From Burkholderiales bacterium Ga0077547 (GTDB taxonomy: Bacteria; Pseudomonadota; Gammaproteobacteria; Burkholderiales; Burkholderiaceae_C), in assembly GCA_001464195.1 (NCBI GenBank), contig LNEY01000022.1:37237-101236 (forward strand): 64,000 nt of DNA, written 5' to 3'. Positions 37,230 through 46,844 of the stretch are shown here, in pieces; position 1 is the first letter of the stretch; each line of letters opens with the position of its first letter. Under the pieces are notes generated by a model that was not told where the DNA came from, ran no database searches, and saw nothing but the letters and a program-made list of their open reading frames with translations. Position numbers and translations under genes: made by a program.

Positions 37230-38095
37230 GTGAGGGCGCCGAGTTCGACGTCGAGGTCACGCTCACGGCGCTGTACGTGCACCCCATCAAGAGCTGCGGC
37301 GGCACCGCCCCGGCCGAAGCCCTGCTGATCGAGACCGGGCTGGAACTCGACCGGGCGTGGATGGTGGTCGATGCGCAGGGCCGCTTCGTCACCCAGCGAC
37401 AGGTACCGCGCATGGCGCTGATCCAGACGACCCTGAACGCACGCGACATGGTGCTGCGAGCGCCGGGCATGCTGGCGTGGTCGGTCCCGATCGACGAGGT
37501 CGGCGACGAGGTCAGGGTGACCGTGTGGAACGATGACGTGGCGGCCTTCGACATGGGCGACGCCGTCGCACGCTGGTTCAGCGACTTTCTGGGTCAGCCG
37601 CTGCGGCTGGTGCGCTTCGATCCGGCGAACAAGCGCCTGGCCAGCGCTCAGTGGACTGGCACGATCGAGGCCGAGGCGGCGTTCTCCGACGAGTACCCGC
37701 TGCTGGTCACCTCGCAGGCCAGCCTCGATGAGCTGAACCGCCGGATCGCCGTGAGCGGCGCCGCGCCTGTGACGATGCAGCGCTTCCGGCCCAACCTGGT
37801 GCTGAGCGGACTGGAGGCACACGGTGAAGATCACCTCGACGAAATCCACTTCGCCACGCCCGACGGACCGGTGCGACTGAAGCTGGTCAAGCCCTGCGCG
37901 CGCTGCAGCATCCCGGATGTCGATCCGCTCACCGCAGAAACCGGCTATGCGGTCGGCGACACGCTGGCTGCCTACCGTGCCGATGCACGGCTGAACGGCG
38001 CGCTGACCTTCGGCATGAACGCGGTGATCGTCGAAGGCTTCGACTGCCTGCTGCGAACTGGCATGGTCGGCGGCGCCACCTACCGTTTCGATTGA
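37226..38095 (+). CDS. MOSC domain protein (YcbX-like), GTG start
   Basis: A 289-residue protein with the N-terminal MOSC beta-barrel domain (LTALYVHPIKSCGG) followed by the MOSC domain, whose conserved cysteine motif is KPCARCSIPDVD. The family includes mARC/YcbX enzymes that reduce N-hydroxylated compounds with a molybdenum cofactor. The GTG at 37226 shares bases with the AsmA TGA (GTGA) and gives a normal N-terminus; the open frame continues upstream only inside the AsmA gene. The substrate is unknown. Confidence 0.85.
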   Translation: MSEGAEFDVEVTLTALYVHPIKSCGGTAPAEALLIETGLELDRAWMVVDAQGRFVTQRQVPRMALIQTTLNARDMVLRAPGMLAWSVPIDEVGDEVRVTVWNDDVAAFDMGDAVARWFSDFLGQPLRLVRFDPANKRLASAQWTGTIEAEAAFSDEYPLLVTSQASLDELNRRIAVSGAAPVTMQRFRPNLVLSGLEAHGEDHLDEIHFATPDGPVRLKLVKPCARCSIPDVDPLTAETGYAVGDTLAAYRADARLNGALTFGMNAVIVEGFDCLLRTGMVGGATYRFD

Positions 38096-38114
38096 AGCCC
38101 GCAGCCTTGTCGTC

Positions 38115-39107
38115 ATGAGCCGGTTCAAGACCTGGCAGCTGTTCGCTGTCTGCGTGCTGAGCTGGGGCACGACCTGGCACGCCATCACCTACCAACTCGG
38201 CCACACCACCCCCGAGGTCAGCGTGGCCCTGCGCTTTGCGCTGGCGTCGGTGCTGGTGTTGACCGTCTGCGCGCTGCGCGGCATCTCACTGCGCTTTGCG
38301 TCACGCGAGCATGCGGTGCTGGCGGTGCAGGGTGCGCTGATGTTCGGCATGTCGTATGTGTTCGTGTACCACGCCGAGCGTCACCTGCCCTCTGGCCTGG
38401 TCGCGGTGGGCTACTCGGCCTCGCCGCTGATCGCGGGTCTGGGCGCGCAGGCGCTGTTCGGCCAGCGGGTGTCGGCGCGCTTCGTCAGCGGCGGCATCCT
38501 GGGCCTGATGGGTGTGGCGCTGATCTTCTGGCCCGAGTTCGGCAAGGCAGCGGCCGGCATCGCCTCGCCGGCGCATGGCGCGGGGTCGCTGGGCGCGGCC
38601 GCCTCGGTGGGTGTGGGTGCGGCGTTCACCGTGGGAGCGGTGCTGCTGAGTTCAGCAGGCAGCCTGAGCGCCAGCCGCAATCGCCACCGCGGGCTCCCGT
38701 TCTGGCCCTCGATGGGCTTCGGCATGGGCTATGGCGCACTCACCACCGCCGCAATCGCGCTGGCCATGGGCCACCGCTTCACACCGCCCGCGCTGCCGTC
38801 GTGGTGGGTCTCGCTGTTCTACCTGGCACTGGCCGGCTCGGTGCTGTCGTTTGCCTGCTACCTGACGCTGCAGGAGCGCCTGGGCCCCGGACCCAGCGGC
38901 GCGATCGGCGTGATGACACCGATGCTCGCGCTGGTGGTGTCGATGGGCTTCGAGGGCTACCGGCCCGATGCCATCACGGGCGTCGGCGTGCTGCTGGCCG
39001 TGGCGGGCAATGTGCTGATGCTGCGGCGTGCCCGGTTTGAGCAGCCTCCTAGAATCGCGGGCTCGTCGTCGACGCCTGCAACATCCCCTGTGAGACCTGC
39101 ACCATGA
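38115..39107 (+). CDS. EamA/DMT family transporter
   Basis: A 330-residue integral membrane protein with about ten hydrophobic segments in two EamA repeats. The first begins [23 protein letters not shown] and has [10 protein letters not shown], and the second ends [21 protein letters not shown]. Such proteins export metabolites or take up small solutes; no substrate can be inferred. It begins 19 bases after the MOSC gene and overlaps ychF by 4 nt. The C-terminal ~20 residues are Ser/Pro-rich and hydrophilic. Confidence 0.85.
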   Translation: MSRFKTWQLFAVCVLSWGTTWHAITYQLGHTTPEVSVALRFALASVLVLTVCALRGISLRFASREHAVLAVQGALMFGMSYVFVYHAERHLPSGLVAVGYSASPLIAGLGAQALFGQRVSARFVSGGILGLMGVALIFWPEFGKAAAGIASPAHGAGSLGAAASVGVGAAFTVGAVLLSSAGSLSASRNRHRGLPFWPSMGFGMGYGALTTAAIALAMGHRFTPPALPSWWVSLFYLALAGSVLSFACYLTLQERLGPGPSGAIGVMTPMLALVVSMGFEGYRPDAITGVGVLLAVAGNVLMLRRARFEQPPRIAGSSSTPATSPVRPAP

Positions 39108-40195
39108 GCCTGAAATGCGGCATCGTCGGTTTGCCCAACGTCGGCAAATCCACCCTCTTCAATGCGCTCACCAAGGCCGGCATCGCGGCCGAGAACTACC
39201 CGTTCTGCACCATCGAGCCCAACGTCGGCATTGTCGAGCTGCCCGACCCGCGGCTGGACGCGCTGGCGGCCATCGTCAAGCCCGAGCGCATCGTGCCGGC
39301 GATCGTCGAGTTCGTCGACATCGCGGGGCTGGTGGCTGGCGCGTCGAAAGGCGAAGGCCTGGGCAACCAGTTCCTTGCGCACATTCGCGAGACCGATGCG
39401 CTGGTCAATGTGGTGCGCTGCTTCGACGACGACAACGTGATCCATGTGGCCGGCAAGGTCGATCCGATCTCTGATATCGAGGTCATCCAGACCGAGCTGT
39501 GCCTGGCCGACCTGGGCACGGTGGAGAAAGGCCTGCACCGCTACAACAAGGTGGCGCGCTCAGGCGACAAGGAGGCGCAGAAGCTGGTCGCCGTGCTCGA
39601 GAAATGCCAGGCCGCGTTGAATGAAGCGAAGCCGGTGCGCAGCATCGCCTTCAGCAAGGAAGACATGGTGCTGGTCAAGCCGCTGGGCCTGATCACGGCC
39701 AAGCCGGCGATGTTCGTCGGCAACGTCGATGAAGGGGGCTTCGACAACAACCCCTACCTCGACAAGCTGCGCGCCTATGCCGAAGGCCAGAAAGCGCCCG
39801 TGGTCGCGATCTGCGCGAAGACCGAGGCCGAACTGGCCGACATGGGCGACGAAGACCGGCTGATGTTCCTGTCCGAAATGGGCCAGACCGAGCCGGGCCT
39901 GAACCGACTGATCCGCGCCGCGTTCAGTCTGCTGGGCCTGCAGACCTACTTCACTGCGGGTGTGAAGGAAGTGCGAGCCTGGACCATCCACATCGGCGAC
40001 ACCGCACCGCAGGCGGCGGGCGTGATCCACACCGACTTCGAGCGCGGCTTCATCCGCGCACAGACCATCGCCTTCGACGACTACGTGGCCTTCAAGGGCG
40101 AGCACGGCGCCAAAGACGCCGGCAAGATGCGCGCCGAAGGCAAGGAGTACGTGGTCAAGGACGGGGACGTGCTGAACTTCCTGTTCAACGTGTAG
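39104..40195 (+). CDS. ychF: redox-regulated ATPase YchF (Obg-like)
   Basis: A 363-residue P-loop NTPase that binds ATP and the ribosome and is linked to translation and oxidative-stress control. The P-loop GLPNVGKST is at 9-17, then [17 protein letters not shown] and the switch region [18 protein letters not shown]. The C-terminal TGS domain is recognised in [13 protein letters not shown] and [11 protein letters not shown]. Length matches the family. A TAGAAT box lies about 50 bases upstream inside the transporter gene, without a clear -35. Confidence 0.96.
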   Translation: MSLKCGIVGLPNVGKSTLFNALTKAGIAAENYPFCTIEPNVGIVELPDPRLDALAAIVKPERIVPAIVEFVDIAGLVAGASKGEGLGNQFLAHIRETDALVNVVRCFDDDNVIHVAGKVDPISDIEVIQTELCLADLGTVEKGLHRYNKVARSGDKEAQKLVAVLEKCQAALNEAKPVRSIAFSKEDMVLVKPLGLITAKPAMFVGNVDEGGFDNNPYLDKLRAYAEGQKAPVVAICAKTEAELADMGDEDRLMFLSEMGQTEPGLNRLIRAAFSLLGLQTYFTAGVKEVRAWTIHIGDTAPQAAGVIHTDFERGFIRAQTIAFDDYVAFKGEHGAKDAGKMRAEGKEYVVKDGDVLNFLFNV

Positions 40196-40204
40196 GCCAA
40201 GCAT

Positions 40205-40224
40205 CCACGGGCACCTGCCCGTGG
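40205..40224 (+). terminator. possible transcription stop hairpin after ychF
   Basis: CCACGGGC (40205-40212) pairs with GCCCGTGG (40217-40224) around a 4-base loop, ten bases after the ychF stop. There is no T-run after it, so it is at best a weak or Rho-assisted terminator, or a 3'-end protection hairpin. Confidence 0.4.
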
Positions 40225-40275
40225 CGGCGACGCGTTCATCCCACAACGCGCCGATTCGCTTGACAAACAAATACA

Positions 40276-40294
40276 AATAAGAAGAATTCGCAAT
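40276..40294 (+). promoter_or_regulatory. putative Fur box upstream of the TonB-dependent receptor
   Basis: The 19-base site AATAAGAAGAATTCGCAAT lies in the only AT-rich part of the leader. It matches 16 of 19 positions of the beta-proteobacterial-like form AATGAGAATAATTCGCATT that I recall for iron-regulated promoters, but only about 9 of 19 of the E. coli consensus. It sits about 220 bases before the receptor start. Fur control would fit a siderophore receptor, but this is inference. Confidence 0.35.
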
Positions 40295-40515
40295 CTGGTT
40301 GAGGATCGGGCGTGCGCGCCCCTCCATCGACCACCACCCCGCGCCAGCCAGCCGCCGCCAGCCAGTGCACGAACCCTCGCAGACGCCCCTCTGCGGGTCG
40401 TCGCAGGCGGCGCATGTCTTCGTGCGCTCGGCACCGCTGCTCGCTCCATGTCGGGCGGCCGCTTTCCTCTTCGACCTGCGGGTGGACCTGCGTCCCCGAA
40501 AGCCAAGAGGACACC

Positions 40516-42606
40516 ATGCACCACCGCGCGACCCCCCGACTTCTCCCTCTGACCACCGCCGTCGCCGCCAGCCTGCTGGCACCGCTCGTGTCAGCGCAAT
40601 CGACGCCGACGTCCGTGCTGCCCAGCGTCACGGTGATCGGCAACGCCGAGCGGTTGCCCTCGATTGCTGGCGCTGGCCAGGTCATCGAGGCCGCGGAGCT
40701 TGAAGGCGGCCGCGTCTTCACCGTCAACGAAGCGCTGCGCAAGGTGCCTGGCGTGCACGCACGAGATGAGGAAGGCTTCGGCCTGCGGCCCAACATCGGC
40801 ATACGCGGCCTGAACCCCACCCGCTCGACCAAGGTCACGCTGCTGGAAGACGGCCTGCCGCTCGCTTATGCCCCCTACGGCGACAACGCCAGCTACTACC
40901 ACCCACAGATCGACCGCTTCCGGCGCATCGAAGTCCTCAAGGGGGCAAGCTCGCTGCTGTTCGGCCCGCAAACCGTCGGGGGCGTCATCAATTACGTGTC
41001 GCCCGAGCCACCGGAGGCTTTCGGCGGCTTTGTGCAGCTCGCAGGCGGCAACCGGGACTACTTCAACGGCCATGCCAACGTCGGCGGTGCGGGCTGGCTG
41101 CTCGACTACGTGCGCAAGGAGGGTGACGGCGCGCGCGACAACATGGGGCATGAGATCGACGACCTGAACCTGAAGGCGGCCTTCGACCTCGCCCCAGGCC
41201 ACGGACTGATCGTGCGCGCCAACCACTACCAGGAGGATTCGACCATCACCTACACCGGCTTGACTCAGGCCGAATTCGACCAGCTCGGTGCACGCTACAA
41301 CCCGTTCAAGAACGACAAGTTCAATACCCACCGCACCGGCGTGTCGGCCACCCACGAGTGGGACTTCGCGCCGCGCTCATCGCTGGTGACCAGCGTGTAC
41401 TACGCCAAGTTCGATCGCGACTGGTGGCGGCAGTCCAGCAACAGCACCGACGCCCAGTGCGGCGCCGGGTTCGTCAACGCTCGGCTCGCCGGCACCGTGG
41501 TGGATCCCAATAGCTGCAACTCGGTGCAAGGCCGACTGCGCACCTACTACAACTACGGCATCGAACCACGCCTGACCTATGCCCACTCACTGGGTGAACT
41601 GCAAGCCGGGTTCAAGCTGCACCACGAAGAGCAGGATCGCCAGCAAATCAACGGCACCAGCCCCACCGCGCGCAGTGGCACCACGGCCGAAGACAACCTG
41701 CGCAAGACCGACGCGCAATCGGTCTACCTGGCCAACCGCTTCGACATCGGCAACGTCACCGTGATGCCGATCGTGCGACACGAGCGCATCAAGTCTGACC
41801 GCACCAACCGCCTGACCGGCGCAACCGTCAGCAACCGCGTGTCGAAAACCATGCCCGGCCTGGGCATCACCTGGAACCCGACCCGCGACCTCACCGCCTT
41901 CGCCAGCGTGCACAAGGGGTTTGCACCGCCGCGCACAGAAGACTTGCTGAGCAACACCGGCACCGTGACCGAGGTCGATGCGGAAGAGTCGACCAACTTC
42001 GAGCTCGGCTTTCGCGCCAAGGTGGTGCCGGGCGTGAATGTCCAGGCGGCGTACTTCCGCAACCGCTTTCAGAACCTGATCGCAGTGGGCAGCATTGCGG
42101 GCGGCAGCACGCCGCTGTCACAGGGCAAGGCCTTGTTCGAGGGTGTGGAGCTGGGCGCGCAAGCGAAGGCGGACAACGGCCTGTTGGGCCGTCTGGCCTA
42201 CACCTGGCTGCCGACGGCGCGGCAATCGACCGCATTCCGCAACGTGGCCAACCAGGCGCTGGTGGGCGTGGCCGGCAACCGCCAGCCGTACGCCCCGAAG
42301 AACACCCTCACGGCCGCGGCCGGGTGGACCCGTGGCGGGCTGCACTTTGAAGTCGAGGCCCAGTATGTTGGCAAGCAGTTCTCCGACTTCGCCAACACCG
42401 TGGCGCCCACGGCCGACGGCCAGCGCGGTGTCATCAACGACTACACCGTCCTCAATGCTTCGCTGAACTACCGGGTCAACACGGCGATCAGCGTGTTTCT
42501 GACCGGCAAGAATCTCAGCGACCGCACTTACATCGTGGATCGCACGCGCGGTATCCAGGTGGGTCAGCCCCTGCTCGTACAAGCCGGAATGAAGTACGCC
42601 TTTTGA
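40516..42606 (+). CDS. TonB-dependent outer-membrane receptor, FecA-like
   Basis: A 696-residue outer-membrane transporter. A signal peptide covers about 1-27 (TAVAASLLAPLVSAQ). The plug domain follows (VPGVHARDEEGFGLRPNIGIRG, shortened here to key blocks PGVHARDEEG and RPNIGIRGLNP), then a 22-strand barrel ending in aromatic YAF. It resembles Fe(III)-dicitrate/siderophore receptors. A TonB-box-like SVTVIG lies near the mature N-terminus. No FecIR regulators or periplasmic transporter are adjacent. The ligand is unknown. The start at 40516 has a good ribosome site. Confidence 0.9.
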   Translation: MHHRATPRLLPLTTAVAASLLAPLVSAQSTPTSVLPSVTVIGNAERLPSIAGAGQVIEAAELEGGRVFTVNEALRKVPGVHARDEEGFGLRPNIGIRGLNPTRSTKVTLLEDGLPLAYAPYGDNASYYHPQIDRFRRIEVLKGASSLLFGPQTVGGVINYVSPEPPEAFGGFVQLAGGNRDYFNGHANVGGAGWLLDYVRKEGDGARDNMGHEIDDLNLKAAFDLAPGHGLIVRANHYQEDSTITYTGLTQAEFDQLGARYNPFKNDKFNTHRTGVSATHEWDFAPRSSLVTSVYYAKFDRDWWRQSSNSTDAQCGAGFVNARLAGTVVDPNSCNSVQGRLRTYYNYGIEPRLTYAHSLGELQAGFKLHHEEQDRQQINGTSPTARSGTTAEDNLRKTDAQSVYLANRFDIGNVTVMPIVRHERIKSDRTNRLTGATVSNRVSKTMPGLGITWNPTRDLTAFASVHKGFAPPRTEDLLSNTGTVTEVDAEESTNFELGFRAKVVPGVNVQAAYFRNRFQNLIAVGSIAGGSTPLSQGKALFEGVELGAQAKADNGLLGRLAYTWLPTARQSTAFRNVANQALVGVAGNRQPYAPKNTLTAAAGWTRGGLHFEVEAQYVGKQFSDFANTVAPTADGQRGVINDYTVLNASLNYRVNTAISVFLTGKNLSDRTYIVDRTRGIQVGQPLLVQAGMKYAF

Positions 42607-42633
42607 GCCCTCGCCCCGCAAGGCGGCGTCCCT

Positions 42634-45192
42634 TCATGCAGTCGCCAGCAACAACGGACGCCATTCGCCCCGCTCGTAGCGCAGCAAACCCGCGTGATCG
42701 AAACGCCACAGGTGCAGCCAGCCGTTGTCCAGCAGCTGCTGCACCACCGTGTGCTTGCCGATCACAGCCTCGATGGCCGCCTGCGGCGCATCGATGACCA
42801 CGGTCAGGCGCAGCGGCTCATGCACCCAGCGCTCGCCGTCGTGCAGCGACTGCTGCGACAGGCCGATGCGCAGGTCGCCCCCGTTGCCTTCGAACACGCC
42901 CAGGTTGCCGCCGACCACGTTGTGCAGCAGCTTGTTGCCGCTGCCGAGTCGCGCCGGGTCGCAGGTCGAGGCGTGGTACTGCCAGTTGATCCAATGCGTG
43001 ACCAGCATCGGCGCGGTCATCAGCAGCTCCAGCACGCTGCTGTCGGCGTCCTGGCTGGCGTCGTAGTCGTGCAGGAAGCTGCGCCCCTCCAGCACCGCGC
43101 CGAGGCTGCGCTCGCGCGGTGCGATCACGAAGGCCGCGTTGCCCGCCAGGCCCCACTCGGGGCGCGTCTGCGCGCCGTCGTTGGCGCGCCGGCGCAGCCG
43201 ATCGAGCAGCTCGCCGTGCGGCGTGCGGGGGTCGAGGCCCAGCCGCGGCGCCCGTTCGCGCCGCACCTGATCACTGGCCTGCGCGAAGACGGCTTGCAGG
43301 CGGTCCCACCGCTGAATTGCTGATCCAGGCAGCAGGTCGAGGTCGAAGCCTTCGATCTCGTCGGTGGTGGTGTTGTGCAGCGCGGCCACGAACCAGGTGG
43401 CCTCGGGGATGACCACGCCGCGAGCCTGAAGGCCCCGACGCACCGCCGGATCGTTGAGCAGTTGCGCCAGGCTGCGCGCGTTGACCTCGCCGGTCTGGCC
43501 GCAGCAGGCACCGCAGTCCAGCGCGGCGGCGTGCGCGTTGTTGGCGCTTTGACTGCCATGGCCGACCAGCAGCACCAACGGCGCGAACTGTGGAGCCAGG
43601 CCCATCGCGTGCAGCACGCGCGCGGCCAGTGCGACCTGGGCCTCGTGATCCAGCCCCACCACCTGCGGCCGGCAGACCGGGCGATAGCGCGCAGGCAGAC
43701 CCGCCAGATCGTCTCGTGCGCGGTCTTGTGGCCTCGGCAGCAGCCAGCGCCCTAGTTGGCCCAGGTAGCCCAAGCCCACCGCCTCCACGAATGAAAACGC
43801 CGCGCCGGGCCAGCGGCTGGCCGCGCGCCACTGGTCGGTGAGTGCGAGGCGCGACTGCCGGGACCGGCTGGCGTCTTCCTGCAACACTGCGTCGGACGCC
43901 CTGTCGGCCACGCCCGGCGACACGATGCCATCGGCCACCTCCATCGTCGGCGCCAGCAAGCCAGGCAACTGCGGACGCCGGGCCAGGGTGGCCAGCGGCG
44001 TATAGGCCACCGGCAAGCCGAAGAAGCCGGCAAAGCCGAGGGTCTGCACGCCCGGCCAGACCGCTTCGATCGCACGGCGCAAGGGTTCGCTGCGCACATC
44101 GATGCAGAAGGCCGCCTGCACGTCAGCCGCTTCATGCGGCACGGCTGCGCCACCCACCGCCAGCAGTCTGTGCGCCAAGGTGCGCTGGTAGCCGATCTCG
44201 AGCGCCAGCTGCCAGACCTCGTCGATCTGCAACGCCTGTTCGGCCTCCTTCAGCACCGCAGGGGCCTCGTACCAAGCCTGCTGCAGCGCCGCGAACGCCT
44301 GGGTGGCGGCCGCGTCGTCCTTGCCGTCGAGCAACACCACACCCCAGGCCAGCCGAATGGCCAGCAGATCGCGCAGATGCGCGTCGTCACGCCCGTCCAA
44401 GCGGGCCTGCCATCCCAGATAGGCGCACCACGACGCCCAGCCATTGACGGTGAGCAGCACCGCTTCGAGGTAGTCCGCCCAGACCTCGGGCGGGAGTCCG
44501 AGACGCTTCATCACCCAACGCTCGGCGTCCTGCCGGGTGGCAGGCAGCGCAGCCAGCGCGCGGCCCAGTTGCGGGACGCCCATCAGCAGGCCGATGCTGT
44601 GATCGTGCGTCAAGGTGTCGCGCCAGAAGGCATACAGCCCTTGCGCACGCTCGGGCTGCCAATCGGCCTGGTGCGCGTCGAAATAGGCGGCGCAGGTCTG
44701 GCTCACCTGGTGGGTGATGGCCTGCCGCCACGACAGCCTGGAGTGGCGCTTCGGGTCGTTGTCGAGCACGTCGATCAACAAGGGCAGCTGCCGCAGCGCG
44801 GGCGGGCTCTGCAGGGCTTGCGTGCACGCCTCGGCTGTCAAGCCGGCGGCAGTGGCATCGGGTATCTGGCTCAGTGCGAGCTCGAGGTCCGGGCGGGTGA
44901 TGCGCTCGGTGTCCCAGGCGTGCTGCTGGCGGTCACGCGGGGGAAAGACATGGATGCCACCCAGCACCGCCATGCGCGCGGCCACCCGACGCACCGGCAT
45001 GCCGATGCGTGACCAGTGGGGATTGACCGCGATGGCCCGGTCGAGTGGCCAGGCCGGTGCAATGGTCTGGCAGGCCTGGTGGCAAGCCACGTCGATCTGC
45101 GCGTGCAAGGCCGCATCGGCGGCAGCCGACACCGGCGACGGGCTTGTGCCCGCCACGACTGGCTTCGGATCGTGAGTCAGGGTGTCGATCAT
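42634..45192 (-). CDS. dabA: inorganic carbon transporter subunit DabA (DUF2309)
   Basis: An 852-residue protein of the DUF2309/UPF0753 family, the beta-carbonic-anhydrase-like subunit of the DAB inorganic-carbon pump. Four predicted zinc/active-site residues are visible: Cys363 and Asp365 (FCIDVRSEP), His545 (LLVGHGS) and Cys560 (LDCGACCGQTGEVNAR). The His-to-Cys spacing of 15 equals that of characterised DabA. It likely converts CO2 to bicarbonate inside the cell, driven by DabB. It lies 24 bases after dabB. Confidence 0.92.
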   Translation of the reverse strand: MIDTLTHDPKPVVAGTSPSPVSAAADAALHAQIDVACHQACQTIAPAWPLDRAIAVNPHWSRIGMPVRRVAARMAVLGGIHVFPPRDRQQHAWDTERITRPDLELALSQIPDATAAGLTAEACTQALQSPPALRQLPLLIDVLDNDPKRHSRLSWRQAITHQVSQTCAAYFDAHQADWQPERAQGLYAFWRDTLTHDHSIGLLMGVPQLGRALAALPATRQDAERWVMKRLGLPPEVWADYLEAVLLTVNGWASWCAYLGWQARLDGRDDAHLRDLLAIRLAWGVVLLDGKDDAAATQAFAALQQAWYEAPAVLKEAEQALQIDEVWQLALEIGYQRTLAHRLLAVGGAAVPHEAADVQAAFCIDVRSEPLRRAIEAVWPGVQTLGFAGFFGLPVAYTPLATLARRPQLPGLLAPTMEVADGIVSPGVADRASDAVLQEDASRSRQSRLALTDQWRAASRWPGAAFSFVEAVGLGYLGQLGRWLLPRPQDRARDDLAGLPARYRPVCRPQVVGLDHEAQVALAARVLHAMGLAPQFAPLVLLVGHGSQSANNAHAAALDCGACCGQTGEVNARSLAQLLNDPAVRRGLQARGVVIPEATWFVAALHNTTTDEIEGFDLDLLPGSAIQRWDRLQAVFAQASDQVRRERAPRLGLDPRTPHGELLDRLRRRANDGAQTRPEWGLAGNAAFVIAPRERSLGAVLEGRSFLHDYDASQDADSSVLELLMTAPMLVTHWINWQYHASTCDPARLGSGNKLLHNVVGGNLGVFEGNGGDLRIGLSQQSLHDGERWVHEPLRLTVVIDAPQAAIEAVIGKHTVVQQLLDNGWLHLWRFDHAGLLRYERGEWRPLLLATA

Positions 45193-45216
45193 CGATATCT
45201 CCGGGTGCTCAGGTGG

Positions 45217-46779
45217 TCAGGAGGCATCGGCAGCCAATTCGGCCGCAGGCCGGGGCCCTGCAGACTGGAACGGCGCGACGGTCCAGCGGGTGGGCCACAG
45301 TTGCAGCGTCAGGCGGGTGTAGGCCTCGTCCACGTAAAACCCTGCATAGCTCCAGCGGCGCCAGGTGCGCAGCGTCTGCGGCTGTCGCTGCAACATGACC
45401 AGACCGAGGTACAGCGCCGCCATGCCGAGCAAGGCGACCATGCCGAGCACGTGATCAGGTGCGTCTTGCAGACCGAGCGGCAGCGCATGGGCCAGGAGCG
45501 CAGCGCCCGTCAGCCCGGCCACCATCAACACGCCAGACAAAGCGGCCTGGCCCAGCGCGCGATGGGCGTCATGCTCAGCAGGCAGCCACAGCAGCGGGGC
45601 CCAGGCCAGCCCGAGCACGGCGCTCCACCACCAGGGCCAGGCGGATGGGCCCCACACGCCCTGGATCAGCAACACCGTGGCGATGGCCGCGATCGGCGCC
45701 AGGATCAGGCTGAGCGCCATCGGCGCTGCGGGCACATGCAGGGCCTGCAGGCGTGTCTGCCGCACGACCGTCGATGCCGACAGGAACGCATGCGCCTTGT
45801 AGAGCGAGTGCCCGATCAGATGCAGCGCAGCGAGGGTGTAAAGACCCAGTCCGCATTCGAGCAGCATGAAACCCATCTGGGCCACCGTCGACCAGGCCAG
45901 CCGAACCTTGATGCTGATGCGCGTCAGCATCACCATCCCCGCCAGCACCGCGGTGACCAGGCCGAACACCACCAGCAGGGTGCGCGCCCACATCGCCTGC
46001 TCCAGCAGGGGTGCGAAGCGGATCAGCACAAAGCCACCAAGGTTGACCACGCCAGCATGCAAGAGCGCAGACACCGGCGTGGGCGCTTCCATGACCTGGA
46101 TCAGCCAGCCATGCACCGGCAGCAGCGCCGTGCGCAGCACCACCGCCAGCACCACGCCGATGGCGCAGAGCTGCAAGGCGGTGGAGAGGCCCTCGCGGGA
46201 AACATGTGCCCACAGATCCGACAACGATCCGCTGCCGACCTCGCTCCAGGCGAGGACTGCGGCGCTCAGCAGCAGGACATCGGCCACACGGTCAGCGATC
46301 TGCTTCTTGTGGGCGGCCAGTCGCGCAAAGGGCCGGTTTGGGTAGAAGCACAGCAGATGCTCGAGCGCGAGGCCCACCAGCAGCCAAGCCCCGATCAGCA
46401 CCACCCAATGGTCTGCGAGCAGCAGCACATGCACCGCAGCCAGCACCGAAGCGAGCGCTGCCACGTAGCGCCGCTGATCAGCTTCACCCTGCAGGTAGCG
46501 GGCGGAGAACGCTGCGATGGCCAAGCCCAGCAACTGCACCAGCAGGGCGAGGACCAGCGTGAGCGTAGAGGCCTGCAAGATCCCTGCGAGGCGCCAAGAA
46601 CCCGATCCCGACCACAGCGTGAAGCAGGTGGCCAGCAGTGCGCCAGCGCACAGGCCGATCAAGGCCTGCCACAGCGTTGCAATGGGTAGGCGGCGGAGCG
46701 GGGACAGCAGCGCCCCGACCAGCATCGATGCCGCAGGCAATGCCGCGGCGACCGAGAACAGAACTTCGTTGGCATCCAT
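45217..46779 (-). CDS. dabB: DabB, NuoL/MrpA-like proton-conducting membrane subunit
   Basis: A 520-residue membrane protein with about 13-14 hydrophobic segments and the NuoL/Mrp antiporter fold, seen in LLPVHGWLIQVMEAPTPVSALLHAGVVN split over about 220-250 and in KVRLAWSTVAQMGFMLLECGLG. It couples cation flow to DabA. ATG at 46779 (MDANEVLF) is the start: GGAGAGG lies eight bases upstream, whereas an in-frame TTG at 46800 lies before that site. It is directly upstream of dabA. Ordinary nuo genes are absent, which argues for DabB rather than complex I. Confidence 0.9.
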   Translation of the reverse strand: MDANEVLFSVAAALPAASMLVGALLSPLRRLPIATLWQALIGLCAGALLATCFTLWSGSGSWRLAGILQASTLTLVLALLVQLLGLAIAAFSARYLQGEADQRRYVAALASVLAAVHVLLLADHWVVLIGAWLLVGLALEHLLCFYPNRPFARLAAHKKQIADRVADVLLLSAAVLAWSEVGSGSLSDLWAHVSREGLSTALQLCAIGVVLAVVLRTALLPVHGWLIQVMEAPTPVSALLHAGVVNLGGFVLIRFAPLLEQAMWARTLLVVFGLVTAVLAGMVMLTRISIKVRLAWSTVAQMGFMLLECGLGLYTLAALHLIGHSLYKAHAFLSASTVVRQTRLQALHVPAAPMALSLILAPIAAIATVLLIQGVWGPSAWPWWWSAVLGLAWAPLLWLPAEHDAHRALGQAALSGVLMVAGLTGAALLAHALPLGLQDAPDHVLGMVALLGMAALYLGLVMLQRQPQTLRTWRRWSYAGFYVDEAYTRLTLQLWPTRWTVAPFQSAGPRPAAELAADAS

Positions 46780-46787
46780 CGCAACAA

Positions 46788-46794
46788 CCTCTCC
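46788..46794 (-). promoter_or_regulatory. ribosome-binding site deciding the dabB start
   Basis: On the minus strand the sequence is GGAGAGG, eight bases before the ATG at 46779. A TTG at 46800 in the same frame falls upstream of this site, so ATG is the likely start. Confidence 0.65.
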
Positions 46795-46833
46795 AGACAA
46801 TCTGACGAGGATGTTGCTTCTGGATGTTTATTC

Positions 46834-46844
46834 TGTAAATTACA
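46834..46844. promoter_or_regulatory. palindromic operator candidate upstream of dabBA
   Basis: TGTAA-A-TTACA is an exact inverted repeat around one base, about 55-65 bases before the dabB ATG. It lies in the most AT-rich stretch of the region (46821-46880). A LysR-, GntR- or Crp-type regulator could bind there. No regulator gene is adjacent. The promoter itself is not clear-cut. Confidence 0.35.

Larger units (their letters stand above)
40196..40515 (+). other. 320-base leader between ychF and the TonB-dependent receptor
   Basis: No gene is seen here. Near its left end is an 8-bp hairpin (40205-40224), then a short AT-rich island (about 40261-40297) that holds a possible Fur site. The remaining ~200 bases before the receptor start are GC-rich and form the untranslated leader. 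No cobalamin, TPP or other riboswitch core motif was found in it. A good ribosome site (AAGAGG) precedes the ATG at 40516. Confidence 0.5.

Noticed and set aside
40196..40515. Cobalamin or TPP riboswitch before the TonB-dependent receptor
   Set aside because: I looked for the B12-box and the CTGAGA thi-box and saw neither; the GC-rich leader has no matching core.
45016..46689. 557-codon plus-strand open frame
   Set aside because: Antisense to dabB; low-complexity Gln/His/Arg composition typical of shadow frames.
46798..46800. TTG as start of dabB
   Set aside because: It lies upstream of the good GGAGAGG ribosome site, which fits the ATG at 46779 instead.
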